In this document: positions 8,259-16,077 of the stretch, one piece after another
Position numbering within the stretch: position 1 is the stretch's first letter
Layout: every line of letters starts with the position of its first letter
NCBI GenBank assembly: GCA_041589735.1
Contig: JBFHVA010000060.1
Coordinates: 1-16,817, forward strand
Origin: CAMYJH01 sp041589735
Lineage (GTDB): Bacteria; Pseudomonadota; Gammaproteobacteria; HK1
Length of the DNA: 16,817 nucleotides
Direction: 5' to 3'
Made by a program: the position numbers and the translations under genes
The notes under the pieces: generated by a model
Databases searched by the model: none
The model's input: only the letters and a program-made list of their open reading frames with translations
Told to the model about the DNA's origin: nothing

Positions 8259-8419
8259 GTCATCCCCGCGAAAGCGGGGATCCAGTAGACAATTCTTCAT
8301 TTTCAAATGGCGGTGTTGAATCTTTTGATCGCGTCAAGATCACGTTGCACGGATCCATATTCGTGGTCGACGCCGCTCAACATATGCGTTGACTGGATCC
8401 CCGCATTCGCGGGGATGAC
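8259..8419. repeat. Head-to-head pair of REP-like palindromes
   Basis: Two 28-bp units face each other: 8259-8286 (GTCATCCCCGCGAAAGCGGG then GATCCAGT) and 8392-8419, whose reverse complement differs from the first at one base in the loop. Each unit folds on itself with a CCCCGC/GCGGGG stem and a GAAA or GAAT loop. The 105 bp between them show no gene. This 'GTCATCCCCGC...GCGGGGATCCAG' type is a familiar dispersed intergenic repeat in proteobacteria. The pair fills the gap between tadA and pncC. Confidence 0.85.
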
Positions 8420-8439
8420 AAAGCTGCTATCCGCAACGC

Positions 8440-8943
8440 TCAGTTGGGGTCAGTCTGGCGTTTCGTCTTGAAAAATTCCCGCAGAAGATGGGCGCAACGT
8501 TCTGCAAGTAATCCGCCTTCGCACTCGGGGCGATGGTTGAGCACTTGCGATCCCAGCACGTCGAAAACGCTCCCGGCGGCGCCCCAGCGATCATCGGAAG
8601 CGCCATAGATCACCCGCGACACCCGCGCCTGGATAATGGCGCCGGCGCACATGGGGCAGGGTTCCAGGGTGACGTACAGCGTGGTTCCCGGCAGGCGATA
8701 GTTGTCGAGCGACTTCGCCGCGGCACGAAGCGCCACGATCTCGGCGTGGGCGCTGGGATCCGCGTCGCTTATGGGCCGGTTGAAGCCAGCGCCGATCTCT
8801 CGATCGTCCTTGACCACCACCGCGCCCACAGGTACTTCTCCCGCTGCTCTGGCGTTGTCAGCCAAAGCCAATGCACGAATCATCCACTGTTCATCGGTTT
8901 CGGTGAACGTGGCGGCGGATTCGGGTGAGTCAGCAACGGTCAC
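8440..8943 (-). CDS. tadA: tRNA-specific adenosine deaminase TadA
   Basis: A 167-residue zinc deaminase that converts A34 to inosine in tRNA-Arg(ACG), the tRNA encoded at 790-866. The cytidine/adenosine deaminase signature is complete: HAE at 66-68 (zinc ligand H66, proton shuttle E68) and PCPMC at 95-99 (zinc ligands C96 and C99). The start is GTG at 8943; the first in-frame ATG is codon 21, inside the conserved helix, so it would truncate the fold. No convincing Shine-Dalgarno precedes the GTG. It follows guaA with a 178-bp gap containing its own candidate promoter. Confidence 0.95.
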   Translation of the reverse strand: MTVADSPESAATFTETDEQWMIRALALADNARAAGEVPVGAVVVKDDREIGAGFNRPISDADPSAHAEIVALRAAAKSLDNYRLPGTTLYVTLEPCPMCAGAIIQARVSRVIYGASDDRWGAAGSVFDVLGSQVLNHRPECEGGLLAERCAHLLREFFKTKRQTDPN

Positions 8944-9006
8944 AATTTGAAGGCGGGAACCCGAGAAGCGCTCGCTAATTCTTCACTCGCTTTAATCAAC
9001 AGGTAC

Positions 9007-9035
9007 GTCATAGGGAATCGAACAATGCCAGTCAA
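9007..9035 (-). promoter_or_regulatory. Candidate sigma70 promoter for tadA
   Basis: On the minus strand, TTGACT (9030-9035, 5 of 6) is followed by a 17-nt spacer and TATGAC (9007-9012, 4 of 6), about 64 nt before the tadA GTG. The surrounding gap is AT-richer than the genes. Confidence 0.5.
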
Positions 9036-9121
9036 ACACAATTCTCGCGCAAGCGCGCCCATATTATTTAATTGACTGGTGATTTCACATCCGATGGGCA
9101 CGAGAGATGGCGTCCGATGGT

Positions 9122-10741
9122 CTATTCCCACTCGATGGTCGCCGGCGGTTTGCCGGATATGTCGTAGACCACGCGGGAGATCCCGGGTACTTCATTGATG
9201 ATTCGGTGAGAAACACGTTCCAGGAACTCGTAGGGCAAACGAGACCAGCGCGCGGTCATGAAGTCGATGGTCTCCACCGCGCGCAGGGCGATCACGTGCT
9301 CGTAGCGCCGTGCGTCGCCCATCACGCCCACCGAGTGCACCGGCAGATAGACCGCAAAAGCCTGGCTCACCTTGTCGTAGAGGCCTTCGTTACGAAGCTC
9401 TTCGATGTAGATGGCGTCGGCGCGCCGCAGGATGTCGGCGTAGCTTTTCTTCACCTCGCCAAGTATGCGTACCCCTAAGCCCGGCCCGGGGAACGGATGC
9501 CGGTAGACCATGTCCGCGGGCAGGCCCAGCTCGACGCCGATCTTTCGCACCTCGTCCTTGAACAGCTCGCGCAGCGGCTCGACGAGCTGAAGGTTCATGC
9601 GTTCGGGCAGTCCGCCGACGTTATGGTGTGACTTGATCACGTGGGCCTTCTTGGTGGAGGCGCCCGCCGACTCGATCACGTCGGGGTAGATAGTGCCCTG
9701 GGCGAGCCAGCGGATGCCCTTCAGCTTTTCGGCCTGCTCTTCAAAGATCTCGATGAACAGCCGGCCGATGTGCTTGCGCTTTTCTTCCGGATCTTCGACC
9801 CCTTTAAGCGCGCTCAAGAATCGATCCTCGGCGTCGACGCGGATTACGTTGACCCCCAGGTGCTCGGCGAAAGTCGCCATCACCTGGTCGCCTTCGTCGA
9901 GACGCAGCAGGCCGTTGTCTACGAAGATACAGGTGAGCTGCTCGCCGATGGCCTTGTGCAGCATGGCCGCCACCACGGACGAATCGACGCCGCCGGAAAG
10001 AGCGAGCAGCACATTTTCTGCTTTGACCCGCTCCTGGATCTTGCGAATGCCGTCCTCGATGATCTGACTCGGCGTCCACAGCTCCCCGCAGCCGCAGATG
10101 TCGTGCACGAAGCGCGACAGAATGCGCTGGCCTTGCTTGGTGTGGGTGACCTCTGGATGAAACTGCAAACCGTAAAGCCCGCGGGACTCGTCGGCCATGC
10201 CCGCAATGGGCGCGTTGTCGGTGGATGCAATGAGCTTGAAACCTTGCGGCAGTTCGGTGACGGCGTCGCCGTGGCTCATCCACACGTCCAGCAAGCCGTA
10301 GCCTTCAGGGCTCGCGTGATCCTCGATGTCTTTGAGCAATCGCGAATGACCGCGGGCGCGCACCTGGGCGTAACCGAACTCCCGGCGCGAAGACGACGCC
10401 ACCTTTCCGCCGAGTTGCGCCGCCATTGTCTGCATCCCGTAGCAGATGCCGAGCACCGGCACGCCGGACTTAAACAAGGCGTCCGGGGCGCGGACCTCGC
10501 CGGCTTCGATCACCGATTCGGGTCCACCGGAGAGAATGATGCCCTTCGGCGCGAATTCACCGATCTCCTTTGCGCTTAAGTCGAAGGGACGGATTTCACA
10601 GTAGACACGCGCTTCGCGGACACGGCGCGCAATCAACTGAGTGTACTGGGACCCGAAATCGAGAATCAGGATCCGGTCGGAGTGGATGTCCCTTGCAGCT
10701 TCGGTCGACTGCGCCGCTTTGTTTTTCACCGGAGCATCCAT
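9122..10741 (-). CDS. guaA: GMP synthase (glutamine-hydrolysing)
   Basis: A 539-residue enzyme that aminates XMP to GMP using glutamine and ATP, the last step of GMP synthesis after GuaB. The class I glutamine amidotransferase domain holds the triad C100 (GICYGMQ), H195 and E197 (QFHPE). The ATP-pyrophosphatase domain has the P-loop SGGVDSS at 249-255. The C-terminal dimerisation domain ends in the usual TIEWE. It is about 14 residues longer than the E. coli protein, all in a polar N-terminal extension before RILILDFGSQYTQL. No Shine-Dalgarno is visible before the ATG at 10741. It follows guaB by 152 bp. Confidence 0.98.
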   Translation of the reverse strand: MDAPVKNKAAQSTEAARDIHSDRILILDFGSQYTQLIARRVREARVYCEIRPFDLSAKEIGEFAPKGIILSGGPESVIEAGEVRAPDALFKSGVPVLGICYGMQTMAAQLGGKVASSSRREFGYAQVRARGHSRLLKDIEDHASPEGYGLLDVWMSHGDAVTELPQGFKLIASTDNAPIAGMADESRGLYGLQFHPEVTHTKQGQRILSRFVHDICGCGELWTPSQIIEDGIRKIQERVKAENVLLALSGGVDSSVVAAMLHKAIGEQLTCIFVDNGLLRLDEGDQVMATFAEHLGVNVIRVDAEDRFLSALKGVEDPEEKRKHIGRLFIEIFEEQAEKLKGIRWLAQGTIYPDVIESAGASTKKAHVIKSHHNVGGLPERMNLQLVEPLRELFKDEVRKIGVELGLPADMVYRHPFPGPGLGVRILGEVKKSYADILRRADAIYIEELRNEGLYDKVSQAFAVYLPVHSVGVMGDARRYEHVIALRAVETIDFMTARWSRLPYEFLERVSHRIINEVPGISRVVYDISGKPPATIEWE

Positions 10742-10763
10742 GAGGAAATCAGCATGCGGTAGG

Positions 10764-10881
10764 TAGTATGTAGTATGTAGGGGATGCGCTCATCGACCAT
10801 GCCGGCCTGCGTCGATGTAACTTGGCGCTGCGGTCCAATCAGCCGGCATCGGCAAGTAATTCGACCTTCTTCCTACATACT
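10764..10881. repeat. Nested inverted repeats between guaB and guaA
   Basis: A tandem 7-mer TAGTATG (10764-10777) leads into AGTATGTAGG (10772-10781), perfectly inverted as CCTACATACT at 10872-10881. Inside it, ATGCCGGC (10799-10806) is perfectly inverted as GCCGGCAT (10842-10849). The unit carries no gene. It could be a small non-autonomous element or a structured spacer in the guaBA transcript; compare the unit at 13927-14122. Confidence 0.4.
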
Positions 10882-10893
10882 GAACAATCTCGA

Positions 10894-12360
10894 TTACTCG
10901 GCACGATAATTCGGCGCCTCTTTAGTAATGCTCACATCATGCACGTGGCTCTCGCGCATGCCGGCGTGGGTGAGGCGCACGAACTTGGCGTTTTCGCGCA
11001 ACTCCTCGAGAGTGCGCGATCCCGTGTAGCCCATGCTGGCGCGCAAGCCGCCGGTAAGCTGACCGATCACCGCGCTCAAGCTGCCCTTGTAGGGCACGCG
11101 GCCTTCGATGCCTTCGGGCACCAGCTTTTCAAGCTCGGTAACGCCTTCCTGGAAATAACGGTCGCTGGATCCCTGGGTCTTCGACATGGCGCCCAAGGAT
11201 CCCATGCCGCGGTAGGACTTGTAGGACCGTCCCTGGTAAAGCTCCACCTCGCCCGGCGATTCCTCGGTGCCGGCGAACAGGCTGCCGACCATCACCGAGT
11301 GCGCGCCGGCGGCGATGGCCTTGGCGATGTCGCCGGAGTAACGAATGCCGCCATCGGCGATCAGCGGCACGTCGGTTTTCTTCAGTCCTGAGCGCACATT
11401 GAATATTGCGGTGAGCTGCGGCACGCCGATGCCGGCCACCACCCGCGTGGTGCAGATGGAGCCAGGTCCGATACCGACCTTGACCCCGTCGGCGCCGGCC
11501 TCGGCCAGGGCCTTGGCGCCGTCCGCGGTGGCGACGTTGCCCGCCACCACCTGCAGGTCGGGATAGCGCTGCTTGATGGAGCGCACCCGGTTGATAACCC
11601 CCTGGGTATGGCCGTGGGCGGTGTCCACCACCACCACGTCGATGCCCGCGTCCACCAGGGCTTCGACCCGCTCGTCGGTACCGATGCCGGTGCTGACCGC
11701 GGCGCCCACGCGAAGCTGCTCGTGCTCGTCCTTGCAGGCGTGGGGAAATTCGCTGGCTTTCTGTATGTCCTTCACGGTCATGAGGCCGCGGAGCTGAAAT
11801 CCTCCATTCACCACCAGCACTTTCTCGATGCGGTGCTTGTGCAGCAGGTGGACCACCTCTTCGCGGCTGGCGCCTTCCTTGACCGTCACCAGGCGATCCT
11901 TGGGCGTCATCACGGAAGAGACCGGCTCGTCGAAACGGGTCTCGAAGCGCAGGTCGCGGCTGGTGACAATACCCACGAGATCACGACCGTCCACCACCGG
12001 CACGCCCGAGATCTGGTGGGTGCGGGTCAGCTCCAGCACTTGGCGAATCGTGGTGTCCGGCGTCACCGTAATCGGATCCTTGATCACGCCGCTTTCGAAC
12101 TTTTTCACGATTCGGACCTGCTGCGCCTGGTCCTCGGCGGACATGCTCTTGTGGATGATGCCGATTCCGCCCGCCTGGGCGATGGCGATGGCCAGGCGCG
12201 CTTCCGTCACCGTATCCATGGCGGCGGAGAGGAGAGGAATGTTGAGGGAGATGCCCCGGGTCAGGCGGGTTTCGAGCTGGGCCTCTCGGGGCAGAATGCT
12301 GGAGTAGCTTGGAACCAGTAATACGTCGTCGAAAGTAAGGGCCTGCTCGATGGCTGCCAT
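10894..12360 (-). CDS. guaB: Inosine-5'-monophosphate dehydrogenase
   Basis: A 488-residue TIM-barrel enzyme that oxidises IMP to XMP with NAD+, the committed step to GMP. The catalytic loop GIGPGSICTTR places the nucleophilic cysteine at C303. The mobile flap has R401-Y402 (SSDRYFQEG). Two CBS domains are inserted at about 93-205 (GVIKDPITV..., SSVMTPKDRLVTV...) and in the family modulate activity by binding purine nucleotides. The ATG at 12360 has AGGA 7-8 nt upstream and a strong promoter behind it. It forms the guaBA unit with guaA and is divergent from xseA, as in E. coli. Confidence 0.98.
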   Translation of the reverse strand: MAAIEQALTFDDVLLVPSYSSILPREAQLETRLTRGISLNIPLLSAAMDTVTEARLAIAIAQAGGIGIIHKSMSAEDQAQQVRIVKKFESGVIKDPITVTPDTTIRQVLELTRTHQISGVPVVDGRDLVGIVTSRDLRFETRFDEPVSSVMTPKDRLVTVKEGASREEVVHLLHKHRIEKVLVVNGGFQLRGLMTVKDIQKASEFPHACKDEHEQLRVGAAVSTGIGTDERVEALVDAGIDVVVVDTAHGHTQGVINRVRSIKQRYPDLQVVAGNVATADGAKALAEAGADGVKVGIGPGSICTTRVVAGIGVPQLTAIFNVRSGLKKTDVPLIADGGIRYSGDIAKAIAAGAHSVMVGSLFAGTEESPGEVELYQGRSYKSYRGMGSLGAMSKTQGSSDRYFQEGVTELEKLVPEGIEGRVPYKGSLSAVIGQLTGGLRASMGYTGSRTLEELRENAKFVRLTHAGMRESHVHDVSITKEAPNYRAE

Positions 12361-12402
12361 AAGATTTCCTGTCGAAATCCCGAGTGTTAAAAATAGCCGA
12401 TC

Positions 12403-12431
12403 ATTATATCTTTTCGGCCGTTTAGGGTAAA
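12403..12431 (-). promoter_or_regulatory. Promoter of guaB(A)
   Basis: On the minus strand a perfect -10 TATAAT (12403-12408) is preceded, after 17 nt, by TTTACC (12426-12431, 4 of 6 to TTGACA). The start would lie about 35 nt before the guaB ATG. Confidence 0.7.
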
Positions 12432-12557
12432 TGAGAGGTCCATGTTAAATGATGTTTCGGCGGAGTCGGTTGTGGCGGAGATCCCCGATGGTTAGAGTGC
12501 CCGCTCCCGTGAAACAGGGGCTCGAGCGACCCCCAAAAAAACATCAAGGATTCTGAA

Positions 12558-13922
12558 GTGTCCGTCAACGGCAACTCTGCGGATCCGGTTCGCATCAAGG
12601 ACGTTTACACCGTTTCCCGCCTCAATCTCGAGGTGAGGTCCTTAATCGAATCCAGCTATCCCCCAATCTGGGTCGAGGGAGAGATCTCCAATCTCGCACG
12701 TCCCCGCTCCGGCCACATTTATTTCTCCCTGAAGGACGACAGCTGCCAGGTGCGCTGCGCCATGTTCCGGACGCAAAACCGGCAGCTGGAGTTCGAACCG
12801 GAGGACGGGGTGCAGGTGCTCGCCAACGCGAGGGTAAGCCTTTACCCCGAGCGCGGTGAGTTTCAGCTCATCGTTCAGTACATGGAGGAAGCCGGGGCCG
12901 GCGCGCTGCGCCGGGCCTTCGAGGCGCTTAAGCAGCGGCTCGCCGCCGAAGGCCTGTTCGACGAGGCGAAAAAGCGCCCACTGCCGGAATTTCCCGAAAC
13001 AATCGGCGTCGTCACATCGCCCACGGGCGCTGCGCTGCGCGACATTCTTCACGTCATTGAGCGCCGCCATCCCGGGGTGCATGTGGTGATCTATCCGGTG
13101 CCGGTCCAGGGCGCCCAGGCGGCGCCGGAAATTGTGCGCATGATCGGCATCGCCGGCGCGCGCAAAGAATGCAGCGTGCTGATCGTTGCCCGTGGAGGCG
13201 GCTCGATCGAAGATCTGTGGGCCTTCAACGACGAACAGGTGGCGCGTGCGATCCGCGCCTGCCCCGTTCCGGTGGTCACCGGCATCGGCCACGAGGTGGA
13301 CTTCACCATCGCCGACTTTGCCGCCGACCGCCGCGCGCCGACCCCCTCCGCCGCGGCGGAGCTGGTGACGCCGGACGTGCGCCATCTGATCACCCGCATC
13401 GGCGGCTCCAGGCAGCGTCTCACGACACTCATCGCGGCCTTGATTCGAAGCCAGCGCGAAAATCTCGACTGGCTTTCAAAGCGCCTGTTGCTGCCTCGAC
13501 GGCGTCTTCTGGATTTCACCCAGCGGGTGGACGAGCTGAACATGAGGCTCAACCGATCGGCCCGCGGCGTGCCGGTTTCGCGGCGCGCCGCGCTGGCGGC
13601 GCTGAAGGCGCGGCTCGGTGCCCGCCATCCGGCTTCTCAGATCGATCTGCATCGCGCCCGCCACGCGGATTTGCGCCGGCGTTTAAGCGACTTGACCCGC
13701 CGTCGGCTCACCGATGCCCGCGCCAGGGTCTCGGAAACCACCCGGGCGCTGAATTCCATCAGTCCCATGGGCACGCTGGAACGCGGCTACAGCATTCTCA
13801 CCCGCGCCGACGACGGCGCGCTGGTACGCGCCTCCGAATCGGTTAAGAGAGGTGAACGGGTCCACGCCCGGTTGGCGAAAGGCGAGCTCGATCTGACGGT
13901 GGAGAAAAAGAATTCGGGATGA
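12558..13922 (+). CDS. xseA: Exodeoxyribonuclease VII large subunit
   Basis: A 454-residue catalytic subunit (E. coli 456) of the nuclease that degrades single-stranded DNA from both ends together with several XseB subunits. The N-terminal OB-fold spans about 12-110 (WVEGEISNLARPRSGHIYFS). The catalytic core holds GVVTSPTGAALRD, ARGGGSIEDLWAFN and GIGHEVDFTIADFAADRRAP. A long arginine-rich helical region (about 280-400) is the XseB-binding coiled coil, followed by the MGTLERGYSI segment near the C terminus. The GTG start has AAGGA 7 nt upstream. xseB is not in this window. It is the only complete plus-strand gene here. Confidence 0.97.
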   Translation: MSVNGNSADPVRIKDVYTVSRLNLEVRSLIESSYPPIWVEGEISNLARPRSGHIYFSLKDDSCQVRCAMFRTQNRQLEFEPEDGVQVLANARVSLYPERGEFQLIVQYMEEAGAGALRRAFEALKQRLAAEGLFDEAKKRPLPEFPETIGVVTSPTGAALRDILHVIERRHPGVHVVIYPVPVQGAQAAPEIVRMIGIAGARKECSVLIVARGGGSIEDLWAFNDEQVARAIRACPVPVVTGIGHEVDFTIADFAADRRAPTPSAAAELVTPDVRHLITRIGGSRQRLTTLIAALIRSQRENLDWLSKRLLLPRRRLLDFTQRVDELNMRLNRSARGVPVSRRAALAALKARLGARHPASQIDLHRARHADLRRRLSDLTRRRLTDARARVSETTRALNSISPMGTLERGYSILTRADDGALVRASESVKRGERVHARLAKGELDLTVEKKNSG

Positions 13923-13926
13923 GTGA

Positions 13927-14122
13927 GTAGATGGTATATGGCGGATGGGGTGCGGGCGTTAGAAAGGTTGTTATCAACTCACTGCATCAAATTCTGCCGT
14001 ACGCTCGATACGCAGAATTAATCCAATTTCAATATTTCAAACCGGAACGAGTTAGCTCGTCGCGAAGTCTCCGTACGCATCTTTAATTTGAACCGGCAAT
14101 CTTCTTCCCCTCTACCATCTAC
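13927..14122. repeat. Structured AT-rich unit with inverted ends between xseA and the ElyC-like gene
   Basis: The gap between convergent genes is bounded by GTAGATGGTA (13927-13936) and its perfect inverse TACCATCTAC (14113-14122). Inside are an 8-bp hairpin AATTCTGC (13990-13997)/GCAGAATT (14012-14019), a short hairpin ACGAG-TTAG-CTCGT (14047-14060) and two copies of CCGTACGC (13997 and 14082). No ORF of note and no T-tract terminator are present. It shares CTTCTTCC at its right end with the 10764-10881 unit. Confidence 0.4.
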
Positions 14123-14128
14123 CACTTA

Positions 14129-14893
14129 TCAGTCGTAGCGCAACGCGTACCACAAAGCACCGAGATATTCCTGAAGAACAGTGGCGGATTGTTTCAGCGC
14201 CCGAGCGGACGGCACCAGCGCCATTATTCCCGGCGGGCCCGACCTGCTTTTCTGATATCCGGTAGGCGCGGGAATCACGCCTAGGCCGGCGCGCTCGAAG
14301 GCCTCGACCGCACGGCTTAAGTGGGAGGCGTGGGAGACCAGGAACGCCCGGTGAACCCCGTCCGATTTAAGAATCTTGGCCGAGAAACGCGCGTTCTCCT
14401 CGGTTTTACTCGATTTCGCTTCGATCCATTTCACCGGCACCTGGAAGTCTTCCTCCAGCACCCGCTTCATCAGCGCCGCCTCGCCGATTTCCTCGCCGAG
14501 AGGTTGTCCACCGGTGACCAGGATAGGAAGACCGGTCTTTCGGTGCAGCCGCGCGGCGTAGCGGAGTCTTTCCAGGGTTTCCGACGAAACCGTCTCGCCC
14601 CCGTACTCCGGGGCAAAGTCGTTGCGCCCGCCGCCCAGCACGACAATCGCCCGCATGCTCTCGGCGCCGGATGCGCGCAGCGGATAAGGCGAGACCTGCT
14701 CCAGGCCTTTGCTCAAGGAATTCGCAACAACGTGGATGCTGAACCCGTAGAGACTCAGAACCGACACCAGAATCACCGCCACGCCGGCCCTGCGCCAGCG
14801 CGACAGCAACAGCAGGCCAGCGAAGGCGAGCACAAGGTTGCCTCCCGGCGGAAGCACGAGTGCGGCAATGCTTTTGGTGAAAATCAGCTCCAT
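14129..14893 (-). CDS. YdcF/ElyC-family (DUF218) envelope protein
   Basis: A 254-residue inner-membrane protein. Two hydrophobic segments at about 8-30 and 37-57 precede a DUF218 domain starting near 81. Family motifs are VVLGGGRN at 84-91, TGG at 127-129, TEEN at 164-167 and SHASHLSRA at 187-195. Length and two-TM layout match E. coli ElyC (envelope integrity, lipid-carrier-linked polymer synthesis) better than single-TM SanA or soluble YdcF, but the exact member is uncertain, so no symbol is given. The ATG at 14893 lacks a clear Shine-Dalgarno. It lies 63 bp downstream of lipA on the same strand and may be co-transcribed with it. Confidence 0.85.
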   Translation of the reverse strand: MELIFTKSIAALVLPPGGNLVLAFAGLLLLSRWRRAGVAVILVSVLSLYGFSIHVVANSLSKGLEQVSPYPLRASGAESMRAIVVLGGGRNDFAPEYGGETVSSETLERLRYAARLHRKTGLPILVTGGQPLGEEIGEAALMKRVLEEDFQVPVKWIEAKSSKTEENARFSAKILKSDGVHRAFLVSHASHLSRAVEAFERAGLGVIPAPTGYQKSRSGPPGIMALVPSARALKQSATVLQEYLGALWYALRYD

Positions 14894-14956
14894 GAGTGCT
14901 GCGCGTCCGGCGCGACGGCCCGGCGGGATCGGCGCCGGGGTCGGTTCTCTCGGCTG

Positions 14957-15922
14957 TCAGGCTACGGCTTCGCCCGCGGCCTGAAGATCGGCGTGGTAGG
15001 AGGAGCGTACCAGCGGACCGCTGGCCACGTTCTTGAATCCGAGCTGGCGGGCGATCTCTCCGAGGGCTTCGAACTCGGCCGGCTCCCAGAACCGCTCCAC
15101 CGGCAGGTGATGGCGGCTGGGCTGGAGGTACTGGCCAAGGGTAAGCATGTCGCAGTCGTGGGCGCGCAAGTCTTCAAGCACCTGAATGACCTCGTCCTTC
15201 TCCTCGCCCAGACCCAGCATCAATCCGGACTTGGTGGGAAGTTCCGGGTGGGCGGCCTTGAAGCGCCGGATCAGATCGAGCGACCAGGCGTAATCGGCGC
15301 CCGGACGCGCCTTGCGGTAAAGACGAGGCACGGTTTCCAGGTTGTGGTTGAACACATCCGGCGGCGAATGTTCGAGCTTTTCCAGCGCGACCTCCATGCG
15401 GCCGCGGAAATCCGGCACCAGGATCTCGATGCGGGTGTCGGGGCAGCGGTTCCGGAGCGCGTCGATACAGGCGGCAAAATGCGACGCGCCGCCGTCTCTC
15501 AAATCGTCCCGGTCTACGGAGGTGACCACCACGTAACGCAGCCCCATCTTCGCCACGGCGTCGGCCAGGTGCTCGGGCTCTTCGGGATCCAGAGGCAGCG
15601 GCCGGCCGTGGGCCACGTCGCAAAACGGGCAGCGGCGGGTACAAAGGTCGCCCATGATCATGAATGTGGCGGTGCCTTTGGAGAAGCACTCGCCGATATT
15701 CGGGCAGGAGGCCTCTTCACAGACCGTGTGCAGATGCGAATCCCTTAAAAGTCCCTTGAGCCGGGTGACGGCGGCACCCATGGGCGCCCTGACCCGGATC
15801 CAGGCGGGTTTCTTCGGCAGCGGCCCCTCCTGGGGAGGGATCTTCACCGGATTGCGCGCCGTCTTGTCGGCCCCCCGCTGGGCGCGGGTGGGCCTGGAGA
15901 GCTGAACTTCTACCTTGGCCAT
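14957..15922 (-). CDS. lipA: Lipoyl synthase LipA
   Basis: A 321-residue radical-SAM enzyme (same length as E. coli LipA) that inserts two sulfurs into protein-bound octanoyl groups to make lipoyl cofactors of the 2-oxoacid dehydrogenases and the glycine cleavage system. The auxiliary, sacrificial 4Fe-4S cluster ligands are C68, C73 and C79 (CEEASCPNIGEC); the SAM cluster ligands are C94, C98 and C101 (CTRRCPFC). The RSSYHADLQ tail carries the conserved serine that ligates the auxiliary cluster. I start at ATG 15922; an in-frame TTG at 15982 would add 20 unconserved residues. No ribosome site precedes the ATG. lipB is not adjacent. Confidence 0.97.
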   Translation of the reverse strand: MAKVEVQLSRPTRAQRGADKTARNPVKIPPQEGPLPKKPAWIRVRAPMGAAVTRLKGLLRDSHLHTVCEEASCPNIGECFSKGTATFMIMGDLCTRRCPFCDVAHGRPLPLDPEEPEHLADAVAKMGLRYVVVTSVDRDDLRDGGASHFAACIDALRNRCPDTRIEILVPDFRGRMEVALEKLEHSPPDVFNHNLETVPRLYRKARPGADYAWSLDLIRRFKAAHPELPTKSGLMLGLGEEKDEVIQVLEDLRAHDCDMLTLGQYLQPSRHHLPVERFWEPAEFEALGEIARQLGFKNVASGPLVRSSYHADLQAAGEAVA

Positions 15923-15929
15923 AGTTTTG

Positions 15930-15938
15930 AGTATCGCA
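15930..15938 (-). promoter_or_regulatory. Candidate extended -10 promoter placing lipA on a leaderless mRNA
   Basis: On the minus strand TGCGATACT (TGn plus a 4-of-6 hexamer) ends exactly 7 nt before the lipA ATG. That spacing would put +1 at the A of ATG, consistent with the missing Shine-Dalgarno. The -35 region is poor. Confidence 0.3.
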
Positions 15939-16038
15939 CAGCCGGCGCGCCGAAACGCAAGCCGCAGTCCTCCGCCCGCCAAATCCCGCGCTCAGCAACA
16001 CTTCCGCGAAGCCACGACGGCCGGGGGGCTCGCGGCGC

Positions 16039-16077
16039 CCGGGATTCCCAGCCGGGTTCAAGATCCGGGATTCACCG
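16039..16077. repeat. Three 13-bp-periodic CCGGG repeats upstream of the membrane protein
   Basis: CCGGGATTC, CCGGGTTC and CCGGGATTC begin at 16039, 16052 and 16065, an exact 13-bp period. They lie just upstream of a possible -10 TATAGT at 16083-16088 for the plus-strand gene. They may be an operator or a decayed tandem repeat. Confidence 0.45.

Noticed and set aside
8940..9131. A 63-codon minus-strand frame in the guaA-tadA gap
   Set aside because: Its start overlaps the end of guaA, no ribosome site is visible, it covers the tadA promoter, and the peptide has no recognisable features.
9641..10579. A 312-codon plus-strand open frame
   Set aside because: It is a shadow of guaA, which is complete with catalytic residues on the opposite strand.
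12500..12540. Possible terminator GGGGCTCGAGCGACCCCC followed by A7 upstream of xseA
   Set aside because: The run after the stem is A, not T, on the plus strand, and on the minus strand the T run precedes the stem, so it cannot terminate in either direction.
14321..15748. A 475-codon plus-strand open frame
   Set aside because: It lies antisense across both the ElyC-like gene and lipA, which have full family motifs. The frame is open only because of GC-rich codon bias and its translation has no recognisable domain.
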